This document shows positions 1 to 11,884 of a DNA stretch of 64,000 nt, piece by piece (position 1 is the stretch's first letter; each line of letters opens with the position of its first letter). The DNA is taken from NCBI RefSeq assembly GCF_000006565.2, contig NC_031476.1:6604400-6668399 (forward strand), written 5' to 3'. The DNA is from Toxoplasma gondii ME49. Lineage: Eukaryota; Apicomplexa; Conoidasida; Eucoccidiorida; Sarcocystidae. The notes beneath the pieces are model-generated. The model made no database searches and was not told the origin of the DNA. It saw nothing but the letters and a program-made list of their open reading frames with translations. The translations under genes were made by a program, and so were the position numbers.

Positions 1-251
1 CAGTGCTGCGTTTGCTTCCTCCAGACCTGCAACAGGTTGTCTCTTTTCTCTGTCCTTCTTCTCGGTCTTCGCTGCCTCTCGAGGCCTTCAGCTCCTGGCA
101 ACTCGTCGCTCGTGTCTCCAGCGAGACCGTTGTCCTTTCCTCCAGGCTGTGCTTCACCGCCTCTCGTACCTCCTGCCGCCATATGCCCCGCACCTCAAAC
201 TGCTCTGTAAACGCGTTTTTGCCGCTTTTTTTCCGTTCCTCGTTTCTTCAG

Positions 252-734
252 GGCTTGAGTCACCCAGTGCTTTCGCTGTCGGCTTCGCCTCTGACGGCGC
301 AGCTGCTCGCGGGGTGTGCAGACACTGCAGATCCCCTCATCTGGGACGTCAACCGCCTCGCGGTCTCTCGCGTGCTGCGCGCCCCCAACCTCGACAGCGC
401 CTCTTCGACTTGTCTCCAGTGGCACCCTGTCAGCGCGCTGGTCGCCACAGGCTGCAAGTCCAGCTGGGTGTACTTGTGGGATCCGCGCGACGCCGCCCCG
501 GTCGCGATGCTTCAGCCTCACCGGGGCGCGATCAACAAAGTCGTGTACGTCCGGCGGCCGACCCGAGGACGCGTCTGCAGACCTCTCTGCCGCAGCCGCC
601 TGCCTGCGCTCCGCATGCAAACAGAGCTCAACGCTGCTGGATCAAAGTCCCTGCAAAGCGACACATACATCGCTATCCAGTGCTCTCTGTCTACACACAA
701 ACGAGGATACGTACTTTTATATGTATACATAAAA

Positions 735-766
<32 letters not shown>

Positions 767-2039
767 GTATATATGTATATATATGTCGATGTGTATGTCT
801 GCGTGGATGTTTCTAAAAACGGCGTTTATCTAGGTTGGTCTCTTGGATCCGTGGTTTCTGCTTGTTTCTCGTACAGTCTCGCCTAGACCCACTGCCTGAT
901 CTCCCATCCCCCCCTACGTTCCTTATATTACTCAATATAATCCAATCCTTTTAAAACGAATTTTAAAATTCTCGACCCTCACCACTCCCCCCGGAAACCG
1001 TACCGTGTTTGATTTCTGTATGTCCACTGATCTCCGCCTTCGTGGACTGTCCTTTACTGTCCTCTCCGATCTATCTCTGTCTACGTCTGTGTCTCGGTGC
1101 TTCTTTCCTTTTTGTTTCCCTGTTTGTGTGTGGGCGTCTGTGTTTTGACTCAGGGTCTCTGTTGCGACCGATTCTTCTCTGTTGCTGCGCTGCTGCAGGT
1201 TCCACCCGAACGGCTCTCTGCTGCTGACCTGCAGCCGCGACACGCTAGTTCGTTCAATCGATTTGCGGATGTTTAGGCCTCTCCATTTGTTCCGTCTCCC
1301 GCGCTCTCCCGCTCCCGCGTCTGCGTCTCTGCTGCCTCCAGCCGAGCCCCTGCAGCTGGCGTTGAATCCGGTGCATCCGAACGTCTTCGTGACCGGCGAC
1401 AATCAAGGTCGTCTGAGTTTCTTCTCGCTTCTGCAGCCTTCGGCCCCGCTACTGCAGCTCCAGGAGGCTCACGGGACAGTTGGCCCCTGGGCGCCAGGAG
1501 AGCGGGTCCCCGAGGGCGCCGTGGTTTCTCTGGACTGGCACCCGATGGGCAACCTCCTCGTCTCGGCCTCGGACGGGCGTCTCATGCGCTTCTGGGCTCG
1601 CGGGGTCGGCGGCGGCGTCGCCGGCGCCTCCATGCAGACGGTGAAACTCGTCGACTTCCAGAGCGGAGGGATCACTGGCGACTTCCCAGTCTCTGCTCGT
1701 AGAGTCCGCGACCGCGAGGTCGTCGACAAACGAAAAAAAGCGAGACTCCTCGCCACGGGGGGCCTCCTGCCGCTGGGGGCGCATGTGCAGCACGACGGCT
1801 TGGACGGGAGCGACGGCGGAGGCGAGACTGGCCTTCGCAGCCGAGGGACCGTAGCTCACACCGAAGATCGACAGGTTGCTGGAAATGCAGAAGCGAGTGG
1901 ACACAGAGGAGGTGGAGAAGAGAGTGATGAAGAAGAAGACTGGGGAGGCTGGATGGAAAGCGGAAGGGGCAAGCCGCGAGGTCTCCCTCGGATTCGGACC
2001 CGTTGGCTAGTTGGGCGCCACGGGCCCGCGGGGCGCTGA
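252..2039 (+). CDS. WD40 protein resembling polyadenylation factor Pfs2/WDR33 (5' end outside window)
   Basis: Two exons are supported: 252-544 and 1199-2039. The 5' acceptor is TTTCTTCAG at 243-251. The intron 545-1198 starts GTACGT and ends GCTGCTGCAG, and the join is in frame, giving INKVV-FHPNGSLLLTCSRD. WD-type blades are visible: LQWHPVSALVATGC then VYLWDPRD; FHPNGSLLLTCSRDTLVRSIDLR; LNPVHPNVFVTGDNQGRLSFF; and SLDWHPMGNLLVSASDGRLMRFWARG. In Pfs2/WDR33 the last two blades read roughly WHP-GLFASGGSDG-LFW and [24 protein letters not shown], which is the basis for the name. Members of that family belong to the cleavage/polyadenylation complex and bind near the AAUAAA signal in the nucleus. 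The tail after about 1650 is charged and low-complexity. The start codon and first blades lie to the left; the first 250 bases probably hold an intron and the end of an upstream exon. Another WD40 family cannot be excluded. Confidence 0.62.
733..784. repeat. (TA)n microsatellite in an intron
   Basis: Nearly pure TA/TG-TA alternation with occasional ATGTAT interruptions, lying inside the 545-1198 intron of the WD40 gene. Confidence 0.9.
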
Positions 2040-2671
2040 GGGAAGGGCCAAGGCGGCGCGAAGAGACAGTGGCGACGGCGCGCAAAGGAGCTGACGCTTC
2101 CCCACATCTGAAGGGGGGAACGCAAAGTTTCTGTAGAGACCATTAATGTTCTGAAGATAACTTGTGTGTGTGTTCCTACATCGCAAAAATGTCCCTCGGG
2201 CCTCCAGGGCTCCGAAGGGGAGTGCAAGGCGTAGGGAAGAGTGGGGAGGTGGAGGCTGCTGAGGGTGGAGAGAGAGGAAAAAAGCGTGGATAGACGGCCA
2301 GAGAGCGTCTCTTCTTTTGCGGCTGAGGACGGAAGTGATGCATGCATTGCCTTTTAAAGTAAATGTCGCTGCAGTGTGGGTTTCCTCTGCTTCGTCGTTG
2401 CGAAAACTCTTCTAGTCAAGTCTACTTGAGGAAACAAGCGAACAAGCCGAGGCGCGCGAGGCTCGAAAAGGAACAGCGCTCGAACCACCGGGTGCATGCA
2501 GTCCTCTGGACGGCTCTGCGCCACTGTATCGACTCCCCACAAGTCGCTCGGGCCTTCTTCCGAGGTGACTGTCTCACAGAACGACTCACCTCAGATAGAG
2601 CGATAAAAACGAACGGGTGCTCCTCGACGCACCAACTCATTTGCATGCATGCATGCACAAACACTTACGTG
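2040..2671. other. Convergent 3' intergenic DNA, no gene seen
   Basis: This stretch follows the WD40 stop codon and should contain its 3' UTR and polyadenylation site. Short open frames on both strands lack splice support or protein-like composition. It contains three overlapping TGCATGC motifs at about 2642-2656. Confidence 0.6.
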
Positions 2672-2714
2672 CATATATGTGTATATATATACATATATAT
2701 ATACATATATATAC

Positions 2715-2752
<38 letters not shown>

Positions 2753-2755
2753 TTA
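2672..2755. repeat. (TA)n microsatellite
   Basis: About 84 bases of TATA/TACATA alternation directly before the TAGA tract. Confidence 0.92.
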
Positions 2756-3190
2756 TAGAGAGAGAGAGTTAGAGAGATGGATAGAAATATGCATGTAGAT
2801 CGATATAGCTAGATAGACATAGATGGATGGAGAGATACATAGAGAGATAGATAAAGACAAAGAAAAACAGGTATGGATAGATGGATAGATATATATAGAT
2901 AGAAAGACACACGTAGATACAAATATAAATAGAGACAGATATACATAGGCAGATAGGTAGAGATAGAGAGATAGATATAGATACAGAGATAGAAAGTACA
3001 CAGAGAGACAGAACGTAGATAGATGGATGGATAGACAGTTAGAACGTAGATAGAGAGACATACCGTCGAGAGGGAGATAGAAAGTTGATGGAGAGATATA
3101 ACGTAGATAGATAGAGAGTAGTTAGATAGATAGGGATAGAGAGATAGAAAGTAGACAGGAAGTAGATAGAAAGATAGATGGATAGAATGA
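2756..3190. repeat. TAGA/GATA degenerate tetranucleotide tract
   Basis: More than 400 bases of imperfect TAGA, GATA, GAGA and TGGA units on the plus strand, with the minus strand reading CTAT/TCTA. It abuts the (TA)n block, making a compound microsatellite of about 520 bases in the spacer between two convergent genes. Any translated peptide here is an artefact of the repeat. Confidence 0.9.
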
Positions 3191-4419
3191 GAGATCGATG
3201 AGAGTGGAAGGTCCGCGTTGTCAGTGTGAAAGGCAGGTCACTCGAAGAGCTGGAAAGGAGGAAAAGCGATACGGGGCGATGTGTAGTTGGCCATTTGTAG
3301 AAAGAGCGAAGAGAGGAGGAACTGAAAGAAGCGGGAGAGAAAACAGGGGAGAGAGAAGAAAGGTGAAAGAGCAGAGCATCAGACAAGAAGAGAGGAAGGA
3401 GGCAAGAGAGGGCAGAGCCCAGGGACTGAAGAAAAGAAGGGCGGAGAAAGAGCGAAAAGAGTGAACAGGGGAGGCAGAGAAGGAAGAGAGAAGAGAGACA
3501 GAAACGGGTGACGAGAGGCTGGAGGCGCAGAGTGAAGAAGGCAAAAGGCGAGCAACAAAGAGAGGGACTTCGAGGGTGTCTCTGGGGCGCCAGGGGCGAC
3601 CTGACGTCCGAGCTAGGAAGAAGGAGCTCCTCTTCTTCTCCCTCTATTGTGTGTGTCGACTGTGGACAGATGGAAGGCATTTACGAAGCAAACGCAGGTC
3701 GCCAGAGTCTCTGCAGGTCTCTCAAGGAAGACGAAGTTGGCAGAGTGTGTACACAGGGGAAGGAGAAAAAGACTAACAACGAGGAGTCCAAGTGACAGAT
3801 CAAGAACGAGAAAACAGGCTGCATGCACCGGAGTGGGCGACCCAACATCTGATCGCTCTTTCTTCTGCTTGACTTTGTGAAGCTCTCTCCACCGTCGTCT
3901 TCTCTCTTGCGAGACTCGCCTCATGTTCTGAAACAATGCCTGTTTCCTCCTTCGTGATGTGCGCCTTCCTTCCACTTCTTCTCTCTCGCCAGTCGCCTCC
4001 TTCTTCTGCATGTTCTTTTGATCTCTGCCTCTCGACCTTACCCCTCTCGGTGCCTCACTTCCCTTTCGACTTCGCCCTGAATCGTCGATGCCTCTGTCTC
4101 GCTCTGTCCCCACACGGAGGCCTTGCAAGGGAGCGGAGAACAACGAGAAGAGGGGAGAGAAGCGGACAGGCGCAGAAGTAGAGAGACAAGCAAAAGGGAG
4201 ACGAGCAGAAGCGAGCGAAGACGACGAGCGAGAAGAAAAAGAGAAAAGAAGGAGGAAGAGAAGAAAAAGAAGAAGAGCAAGAAAGGTACAGGACGCTGAA
4301 GGAGAGAGAAGTAAACAAAAAAATCCAAGAGACACGGAAGCTGTGCAGAGTGACGCAGCTGTCCTCGTATGGTCAAACGCGGGCGACGGTTCGCCGTCTC
4401 CAACTACATCCATTGTCTC
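3191..4419. other. Polypurine-rich 3' spacer
   Basis: Strong strand asymmetry: 3200-3560 and 4130-4320 are mostly A and G on the plus strand. The frames here read as runs of R/K/E/G or, on the minus strand, S/L/F, typical of simple-sequence artefacts. No splice-supported gene was found. The region should include the 3' UTR of the minus-strand gene that stops at 4420. Confidence 0.55.
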
Positions 4420-7400
4420 CTATTCTTCGGAGTCTACTTTCTCCTTCTTCTGCCTCTGGTGGCGCTCGAGCTCAGCTCGACGGCGGCTGACAGACCTGGG
4501 GCCAAGTCGCGCCTTTGCGCGTCCGGTGGGCATCCTCAGGTTGCTGGTCGAGGCCTTTCGCACCTGCTTCGCCTCCCTGGCGCCGCCTTCACTGTCTCCG
4601 CTTCCCTGCTCCCTTCCCTCGGGTGTCTCTGCCTTTCGCTTTCGGTGACTCTGAGAGACCGCGCGATGCCCGCAGCCTGTCTGGTGGCTCGACGTCGAGG
4701 TGGAAGCCGAGCCGGGGGGATTTCCAGCAGCAGAGACGGCAGCAGAACCAAGGTCTGCGTCGCCCAGCAAGGACGCGCACGCGCCGTGTCTCGAGCCGTT
4801 GCATGGGCGGCGAGACGCGCGAGATGAGGAGACAGGCGACGCGGCAAGCGACGCCTTTCGGTGCCCCCCTGAGCGCTTCAGAGAGAAAGGAGACGACGAG
4901 GAGACACAAGACGACGAAGATCTACCGGAGGTTGGAGACAGCGACGAGAGAGACGCAGCCTCTTCAGCTTGCCTGGAAGGACGCGCGGCTCCTTCCGGGG
5001 GCGTGTTAGCCCGTGGGGGGTCTCCGGTCCCTCCTGGTTTGGTTTCATGCGACAGAGCGACCGCAGAAGAACGAGGCGCAGCCAAGGAGGAGACTGTGCA
5101 GGGACAACAAGCGAGCGTCTGCTCGAGAGAGGCACGAGAGGAGCCAAAAGCGGTCGCCTCTGTCGCCAGGTCCCTTCCGGTTTCTCCATCTGAAGGGCGG
5201 CCGTTGCGAGGGCTCAAGGCACCCGGGCTGCTGTGGCGCGTCTGGGGAGACCTGCGAGTCTCCTGGCCCTCTTCGCGCTTTCCTTCTCGCTCTTCATCCT
5301 CGCGAGCCGCTTTCGCGGCCGCTCGCCGGGCCTCGGCCTCGGTGGGTGGTTCGCCATGGAGGCTGAGGCGCTGCAGGAGCGGTGAGAGGCCGCTGTTTCT
5401 GCGGCCGCGTTTCGGTCTCACTCCGTCGTCTTCGCTCGCGCCTTCTTCTCGCACTCCCCACGGGGAGAGACACTCGAAGGGAGACGCGGAGAGGCTCGCA
5501 CTCTGCACGCGTCGCGCCGGAGCCTCTGTTTCTGTCTCCTCGCGACTCGCGAACGGAGACAGAGCGCCGAGGGCTAGAGGGGCCGGCGCGGCGACGAGGG
5601 CCGGCGAGAGACAGGGCAGAAGCGAGGAAGGCCCTGCAGATCGAACTGCAGCCGAAGAAATGGACGGCGAGGAGAACTCCGAAGAGAATGAAGAAGAAGC
5701 GGTGGTCGTTGTGGGGCAGGGCTCTTTGGCAGCGCCCCAAGAGGCAGGCAGAGTCGTCTCTACGCCTGACAGGACTTTAGTATCCTTCGCCGAGTGCTGT
5801 CCAGCCGAACCTGTTTCTCGTTCTTTTCTTCCTACGTGTCTCTCTCTCTCCTCTGCCAGGCCCGTGGGCTCTCTTGCCTGCTCGCAAGCGGCCTCCCAGG
5901 CTTCCCGGTGAGTGCAGAGGGAGACACCACCGCTCAGGCGAGGACCTGCCGCCCTGCGCCTCCAGGCCCCTGGGCCTGCGACCCGCGCATGCATCGGATG
6001 GAGCGCTGCAGGCGTGCTGAACTGCATGCTGAACTGCAGGCCCGCGCGGCGCAGTCTCCGTTCGCCCCGCGCCCCCGGACCGCCTGTCTCCACTTCGCGC
6101 CCCAGCCGCCACCCGCTGCTTGTACTTCTGCGGCGCGGGGGCGCCGAGAGGGAGAGCCGCAGCCCAGTCCCATCGGCGCCAGGCTCGCCTGCGTCCTCTG
6201 TCTCCTCGTCTCCGCTGGGGGCTCCGGCTGGCGAGGGCGAGAAGAACGAGAGGAAAACAGGGTCCGACGACCGTCGCGCTCTGGGGCCCTGGGAGCCGCG
6301 GCGGTCGTCGCGTCGCCGAGGCGCGAGGCGAAACTGAGCGGAGAAGCCCCCGCTGGACTGCCGCGCCCGACTGGGGTAGGAGACAGCGAGCTGGCCAGAC
6401 CGGCGCCCCTCCTGCGGCGAGGGTGGGGTCTGCATCCGCTTGCCGGCGCGAGGCTGGCCAGGTGCCGCCAGGAGGAGCCGCCCGGAGGCCGCAGACCGGT
6501 CCGAGTCGGGACCTCTGTCGTCTGACTCGTCGTCTGCCTGGTCGTCGGCAGAGAAGCAGACAGACGGAGAGACCGGGAGGAGACTGTCCTGGTCGTCCCT
6601 AGGGAGAGTGAGACGCGTCCGGCCCGAGAGGCGCCAGGGCGCAGGCTCCGACGGAGAGAACAGAAAAGAGACTCGGCCGGCTCGAGGTGGGGACAGACCG
6701 GTGTGGGGCCCTCGGGCCGGCGCCGCGGCGCCTCCGTGGACCGACGCATGCTCCTGCTGTTGCTCCACGCGGGGGGACTGGAAGCGCGCAGGAGACTGGC
6801 TGGAGACGCGGAAACGCCCGGTTCTTCTCAGATCCAAACACAAATCGCGGGTCACTTCCTCAGCTGTCTCCTCCAGATCGAGGAGGCTCGGCCGCGACGG
6901 ACGGGGTCCAGAGGCGCCCTCGCTTTTCCTGGCTTCCATCGCCTTTTGGAACGCAGAGAAGAGGCGCGGCGCTGGGGGTGCCCGGGGGGAAAGCGAGAGG
7001 TGCTCCGGAGGCAGCCGGACCCACAGAGATCCGCCTTCCGAGCGAGGAGATGCGGAAAAATCGCATGCATCTTGTTCTCTCTCTTCGCCGAACTCGTTGC
7101 CATCGTGACCCTCGTAGACCCCCATGTGGATGCGAGAGTCTCCGGTTTGTCTGCCTCGAAAAAAGCGCCCACGGACGTCGCTCCCTTCGTCCTGTCTGCT
7201 TCCTCTGCTCTCTCTCTCGCCTTTCGCAGGCCCGACTTCCAGGCCAAGGCGCGCAACTCGAGACGTTCGAGTATTCCGAGGACCGGCGGAATGCGCCGGC
7301 GAAGAAGAGAGAAGAACAGAGCCGCTTGGAATCCACGAGCCCTGCTGAGAGTCCCCCCGTCGCCGCAGGTGACACAAGAAGCTTGCCGCCCATATGCGTT

Positions 7401-10400
7401 CGAAGAGGACGCCTCGCAAGGCCCCGGGAGCTGCACTGTCTCCTCGCAGCTGCAGCAGCGGGCGCCCACGCCAGACGGGAGCGAGTGCGCTGTCTCCGCG
7501 CGACCCCACACTTTCGGAAAGGCGCCAGCAGCGGGGACTCAGCCCAAAGCGCTCAGGCGCAGAGAGAGAAGAAGCGGGGTCGGCGAGAAGAAGAGGAGGC
7601 AGTTCGCGCGGCGCAGAGAGGGCGCAGGAGCCGTGGGAACAAGGTCTCCAACGTGAGGTGGAGGGGGGGCCTGAGAGGTAGCCCTCCCAGGACGGGGGCC
7701 GGCCTGTGGAGTCGTATAGATCAACAAACGCATGCGCGGCCTCGAGTCCCCGCGAAAAGGCAACGAAGAGAAACCCCCACAAGCGCCTGTGGCACAGAGC
7801 TTCTACCCAGTCGGCGAAGCGCCGGTAAACGACGATCAGGCCGCCCCCCACCCTCGGGGCGGTGCCCGGATTGTTCCAGCGAGGGCCAGCAGAAGCCAGC
7901 GGAGGCCGCGACTCCAGAGAAGCGGCAGGCGCACGAGACGCGGAGACAGCAAACGAAGATGGCGAGACTGGGCAGTTCGCAAGTCGAGGTCCTGCGGCAG
8001 ACGAAGGGCGTTTCCATCCACTCGGCTCCTGCAGGATGCTCCCCGCGTGAGCAGAGAACGCAGAGGGCCAATCTGCGTTGCTTTCTCGACCACCGCGCAG
8101 CCCCTCGGAAGGCAGTGGTGATCCGAAAAAGCCGAAGCTCTCAGCCCCGAGACCCGCAGGCCGGAAGTCGCCCCAGATCCCTCGGTCGCCGGAGCGCGGA
8201 CGAGCCCAGACGATATCGAACAGAAACGTATTCGTTTGATCGGAAAGGAAAGGAATCGTCTGCGTCTGGAACGCCTGGAGACTTCGGGTCGCCTGCGTCG
8301 CGGAGGCGAGCGACTGGGCAGGAGAGAGGGGCGAGACGCGCGAGCGCCCTGCGTGGTGAGGAGACGACGGCGAGGCGGCCAGGACCTCTGCTATCGCGGC
8401 CTCGAAAAACCGACCGGGCAGCGAGTTTCTCGCCGACTTCCTCTCCCTGCCCAACAGCGTCTGCTTGTGCAGCGCGTCCACCAGCAGCTGGCGGTATCGC
8501 GCCTGAAAGAAAGTCTGTGCCTCTCGGAAGAGATCGGAAGACAATGAAGAGTCTGCAGAGGAACTGAAGGCCGAGGCAGAAGACGAAGGAACTGCGCTCA
8601 TGTCTTGACCAGTCGACGCGACCTCCAGAGATGTAGGGGAAGCTGGAGGAGGTAGAAACCGCTCAGAGGTTCCCGTCTTCTCTTTCGAGCTCCGCGACAG
8701 GTCACTCTCCTCTCGCGTCTCCGTCTCCAATGATGTCTTCGTTCGACCCTCGGGCTCTGCGACAGGGAACTGGCTCCCTGTCGGCGCCTCCGCTCCTTCT
8801 CGCCTGCCCCACAGAAGAATTGTGCCCTCCGCGTAGTCGACCCACTCCCCACAGACCTCGAGGGTCTCCGCGGCGCCGGCGAGCGCCTGCGCAAGTCCCC
8901 CCGCGCTTCGGGCTCCAAGCGCCGCGGCGGCGCCCGCGGGCAGGCGCCGCAGCGGCGGCTGCGCCTGGCTGTCAAAGAGCCAGACGGACCACTCCCCACA
9001 GCCGCTCTCGAGAGGAGACAGGTTTTGGAGACAGGGGGCCTCAGCCTGCCGGCAGTGAGACCCAGGGTCGCGAGCTTTCCGGGCGGAGTCGCAGCTCGCT
9101 CCGAAGGCCCCTTCAGGGCCGCGGGAGCCGGCAAGCGAAGGAGACAGCGGGGGCGAGACGGCGAGGAGCCTTGCGGGGTGGGTGTCTCCAGAGGCAGAAA
9201 GCGAGACAGGCGCAGAGGAAGAAGGATCGAGGAAGTCGCTCATAGTGCAGTCGAGGAGCAGGTCGGGAAGCAGATGTCCGAGGCGCGAGAAAGCGCGAGA
9301 AACACCTGGCGAGGCTGTCGGAGCAGGACAGTGCCGAAGGAGGCGAAGAGATGCTCTGGACGCCTGGCAAAAAGAACAGAAACATGGAAAATAAAAAACA
9401 GACACCAGCGTCGAAACCGCCGCAGGAGGAACGTGAGGAAACAGGGAAGCGGCCGAGGACAAGGAGGCAAAGACTGGTGAGAGCGAGAAGCCAGTTGGTT
9501 GAAACGAACTGACCCACAGAGGAAAGAGGAACGAGCAGAGGGAGAGTTTAACAACGCGCGGACAAGGCAGCGACGAAGGCGAGACGCACAGAAGTCGAAC
9601 GCCCTCCTGTCATTTAGGTTGGCTACTTTCCGGAGAATGCCAACAGAGACCTCTGGGAGACGCAGAAGACGCGGGAGACATGTTTTCGCTTTGGATAAAT
9701 CTCTTACTGTTTCTGCGAAGGACCGTCCCGCTCGGTCGACCTGCCGCAGGCGCGGCCAGTCCCGCGGGTCGAAGGCGAACTCCCAAATGAGTCTCTGGAG
9801 AGAGTGGATCTGCGTTTCCAGTGCGCTTCTTTGATGCATGCAAAGAGCCCGAGCCTCAAACGCGCTCCCCGTCCCCGTCTTCGCCTCTCTTTTTCCTGGC
9901 TCTTCGGCTCCTGCCCTTCTCCTCGCTTCTTCAGTCCGTTCTGCTTCAGTCCGTTCTGCTTCAGTCCGTTCCGCGTCGTCTCTGTCGGCTGCCTCCCCTC
10001 CTTGTTCGCTTTCTTCTTTCCTTGCTCCAGACGACGGAGACTGCAGCAGAGCAGCCTCTGTCTGCAACTCCGCACAGGCGCCAGTGCTGAGCGAAGAGGC
10101 TCGACGCTGGAGAGCCGCGGCAGCTCCGGCAACTCCCTGCGCGGTGGGGACTCTACAGACGGTCGGGCGCGGGCCAGAAGGCCCAGGCGCCTTGGCTGAG
10201 AGGTCGCGGCTGGCACCGGCTTCAGGATTCACGGTTTGCGAAGGAGCGCAGCAAGGCGCAAGAGAGACTCGACTGGATGCATGTCTTCCCTTCGAGAAAG
10301 ACAAGCACCCGAGACAGCCGCAGGCGCAGGTCCCAAACTTCGCCGCTCCCTCGGAGCCGCGTACAAACTCTCTGCCTGGGCCTCTGTCTCCGCGCTTCAG

Positions 10401-11884
10401 CGCTCTCTCTCGCGAGTATCCCCTCTCACCCACGGGCGTTCCGGCTCTTCCTGCGCGGTCTGGCTCGGAACGCGGCAGGCTCGAAACGCCTGGAGCAGAC
10501 GGAGAGAAACGCAGAGAAGACGCACGAGAACAGCTACTCGCAGAAGAGAGAGAAGGCCAAGAAGGAGCAGAGGAACGACGCAGAGAAGAACAAGGAGAAG
10601 AGGCGGAAGGAGTGAGGTGATGCTCCGGTTGTGAGAGGCGACGCGGCTTTGCCAGAGTGCCGAGGGGAATGTCTCTCTCTTCGCTGGTGCAGGCCGGTTT
10701 GAGCGTCAGAGTGTCGCCCCTCACAGTCCCTCGCGGAAACGCAAGGCGTTGCTGAGAAGCGATGAAAGACGAAGCAGGCAAAGATCGACGGGCATGCGGT
10801 CGCCTTGGGTTGACGCCCAGAGTCGCCTCGCTGTCGGAGAGAAGCGCCGCTTCTCCGAGGACAAAAGGGCCTTTCGACGGGGGAACCTCGAGTTCGGAAG
10901 TCTCTGCTCGGGCGAGGGGAGAAGAAGCCAAGTCCGCCGAGAGGCGCATGCGGCGGAGAAAAGGCGTGAGTCCCGATGTGCGAGCCTGGAGAGACAAAAC
11001 GAGACCGCGCGTCTAGCAGCAACGTTTTACACAAACATGGAGCGAAAAGAGCGATTTGAAAATGCCTTCACATTGTTGTCGTGTGTACCTGGGCCGGCGA
11101 CTGTGTCCGAAGAAAAAAACGTTTAATTGAAGAACCAGCAGCTGTAGACAAGTTACATAAAGGTCGTCACCTTCACTTTGACACAGGCACTCACGATCTG
11201 TTTTCCAGCAAAAAGAGGTGTGTCAATCCTCCAGCAACGAGCTCAGTGGGGGTTGGGGGCCGTTCAAATTTTGGTTTGCCTTACCTTTCGCTTCCTTGAC
11301 TTCTCTCTGTAGGCTTCCTCGTTGCCGAAATCTCCCTGCTCTTCTTCGCATCCGGAGACAGAGGCTACGCGCCGGCCTTCGTCACGCGCCTCTTCGTCCT
11401 CTTTCTCTTCGTCCTCTTTCTCTCCTTCTCCTTCTCCTTCTTCTCCGTGCTCCTCGAGGTCTTCCGCCTGACTTGGGCTGGCTGGCTCCTGCTCTCTTGA
11501 GAAGGAAGCGGAGGGGAAGACAAGAGACGAGAAACTACCGGACGACGCCGGGGAAAGGCGGGAGGCGGCGCAGGAAGGAGATACTTCCCCAGCTGACGGA
11601 GACCCTTTTTCCACCGGCCGCAGCGACGCCGTCGAGCAGGAGCAGCAGGCGCGACAGCAGGGCAGAGCCGCCAGCGCGGCCTCCCGGAGGTTCTTGTCGA
11701 ACCACGGCGGCAGAAACTCTGGGGTGAATAGAGGAGGAGGCGAGAAGACACAGTCCGAGCAGGACGCAGAAGAATAGGAGGGAGGAGAAGGAGGAGAAGG
11801 AGGAGGCGAGGCGAAGGAAGAAGCTTCAGCGAGAGCAGAAGAGAAAAGACTCGGAGGTACGGAGAGGCGAGAGGCAGCTGCCAT
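4420..11884 (-). CDS. Very large hypothetical protein (~2300 aa), three exons
   Basis: The model is complement(4420-9363, 9627-10985, 11285-11884). Start: ACCATGG at 11882-11887, a good eukaryotic context. Exon 1 (200 codons) ends AAAG|GTAAGG. Exon 2 (453 codons) begins after CTCTCCAG and ends GGAAA|GTAGCC. Exon 3 begins after TTTTTGCCAG and runs 1647 codons to TAG. All joins are phase 0. Visible parts: a Pro/Ser-rich N-terminus with FTPEFLPPWFDKNLREAAL at about residues 53-71; an acidic run at about 141-167; a helical stretch with IWEFAFDPRDWPRLRQVDR crossing the exon 2/3 junction (about 590-680); WSVWLFD and EWVDYAEGTILLWG at about 775-840; and VYRRFADWVEALCHRRLWG then FLFVAFSRG at about 1161-1195. 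The rest is Ser/Arg/Pro/Glu low complexity with a basic C-terminus ending VDSEE. I recognise no family. The last motif loosely resembles an RRM RNP1 strand, which is speculation. Confidence 0.72.
9926..9970. repeat. Three tandem 15-bp units in coding sequence
   Basis: CTGCTTCAGTCCGTT is repeated three times, the first copy with small changes. On the coding (minus) strand it gives AERTE-type pentads, so the repeat keeps the reading frame of exon 2 of the large hypothetical gene. Confidence 0.9.

Noticed and set aside
2756..3680. Long minus-strand frames rich in Ser/Leu/Tyr and plus-strand frames rich in Arg/Glu
   Set aside because: They are translations of the TAGA tract and polypurine DNA, with no splice sites or balanced composition.
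4700..5911. 403-codon plus-strand open frame
   Set aside because: It is antisense to exon 3 of the large minus-strand gene and explained by high GC and codon bias on the coding strand.
6687..8567. 626-codon plus-strand open frame
   Set aside because: It is antisense to the much longer minus-strand frame, is extremely Arg/Pro/Ser-rich, and has no start context or splice support.
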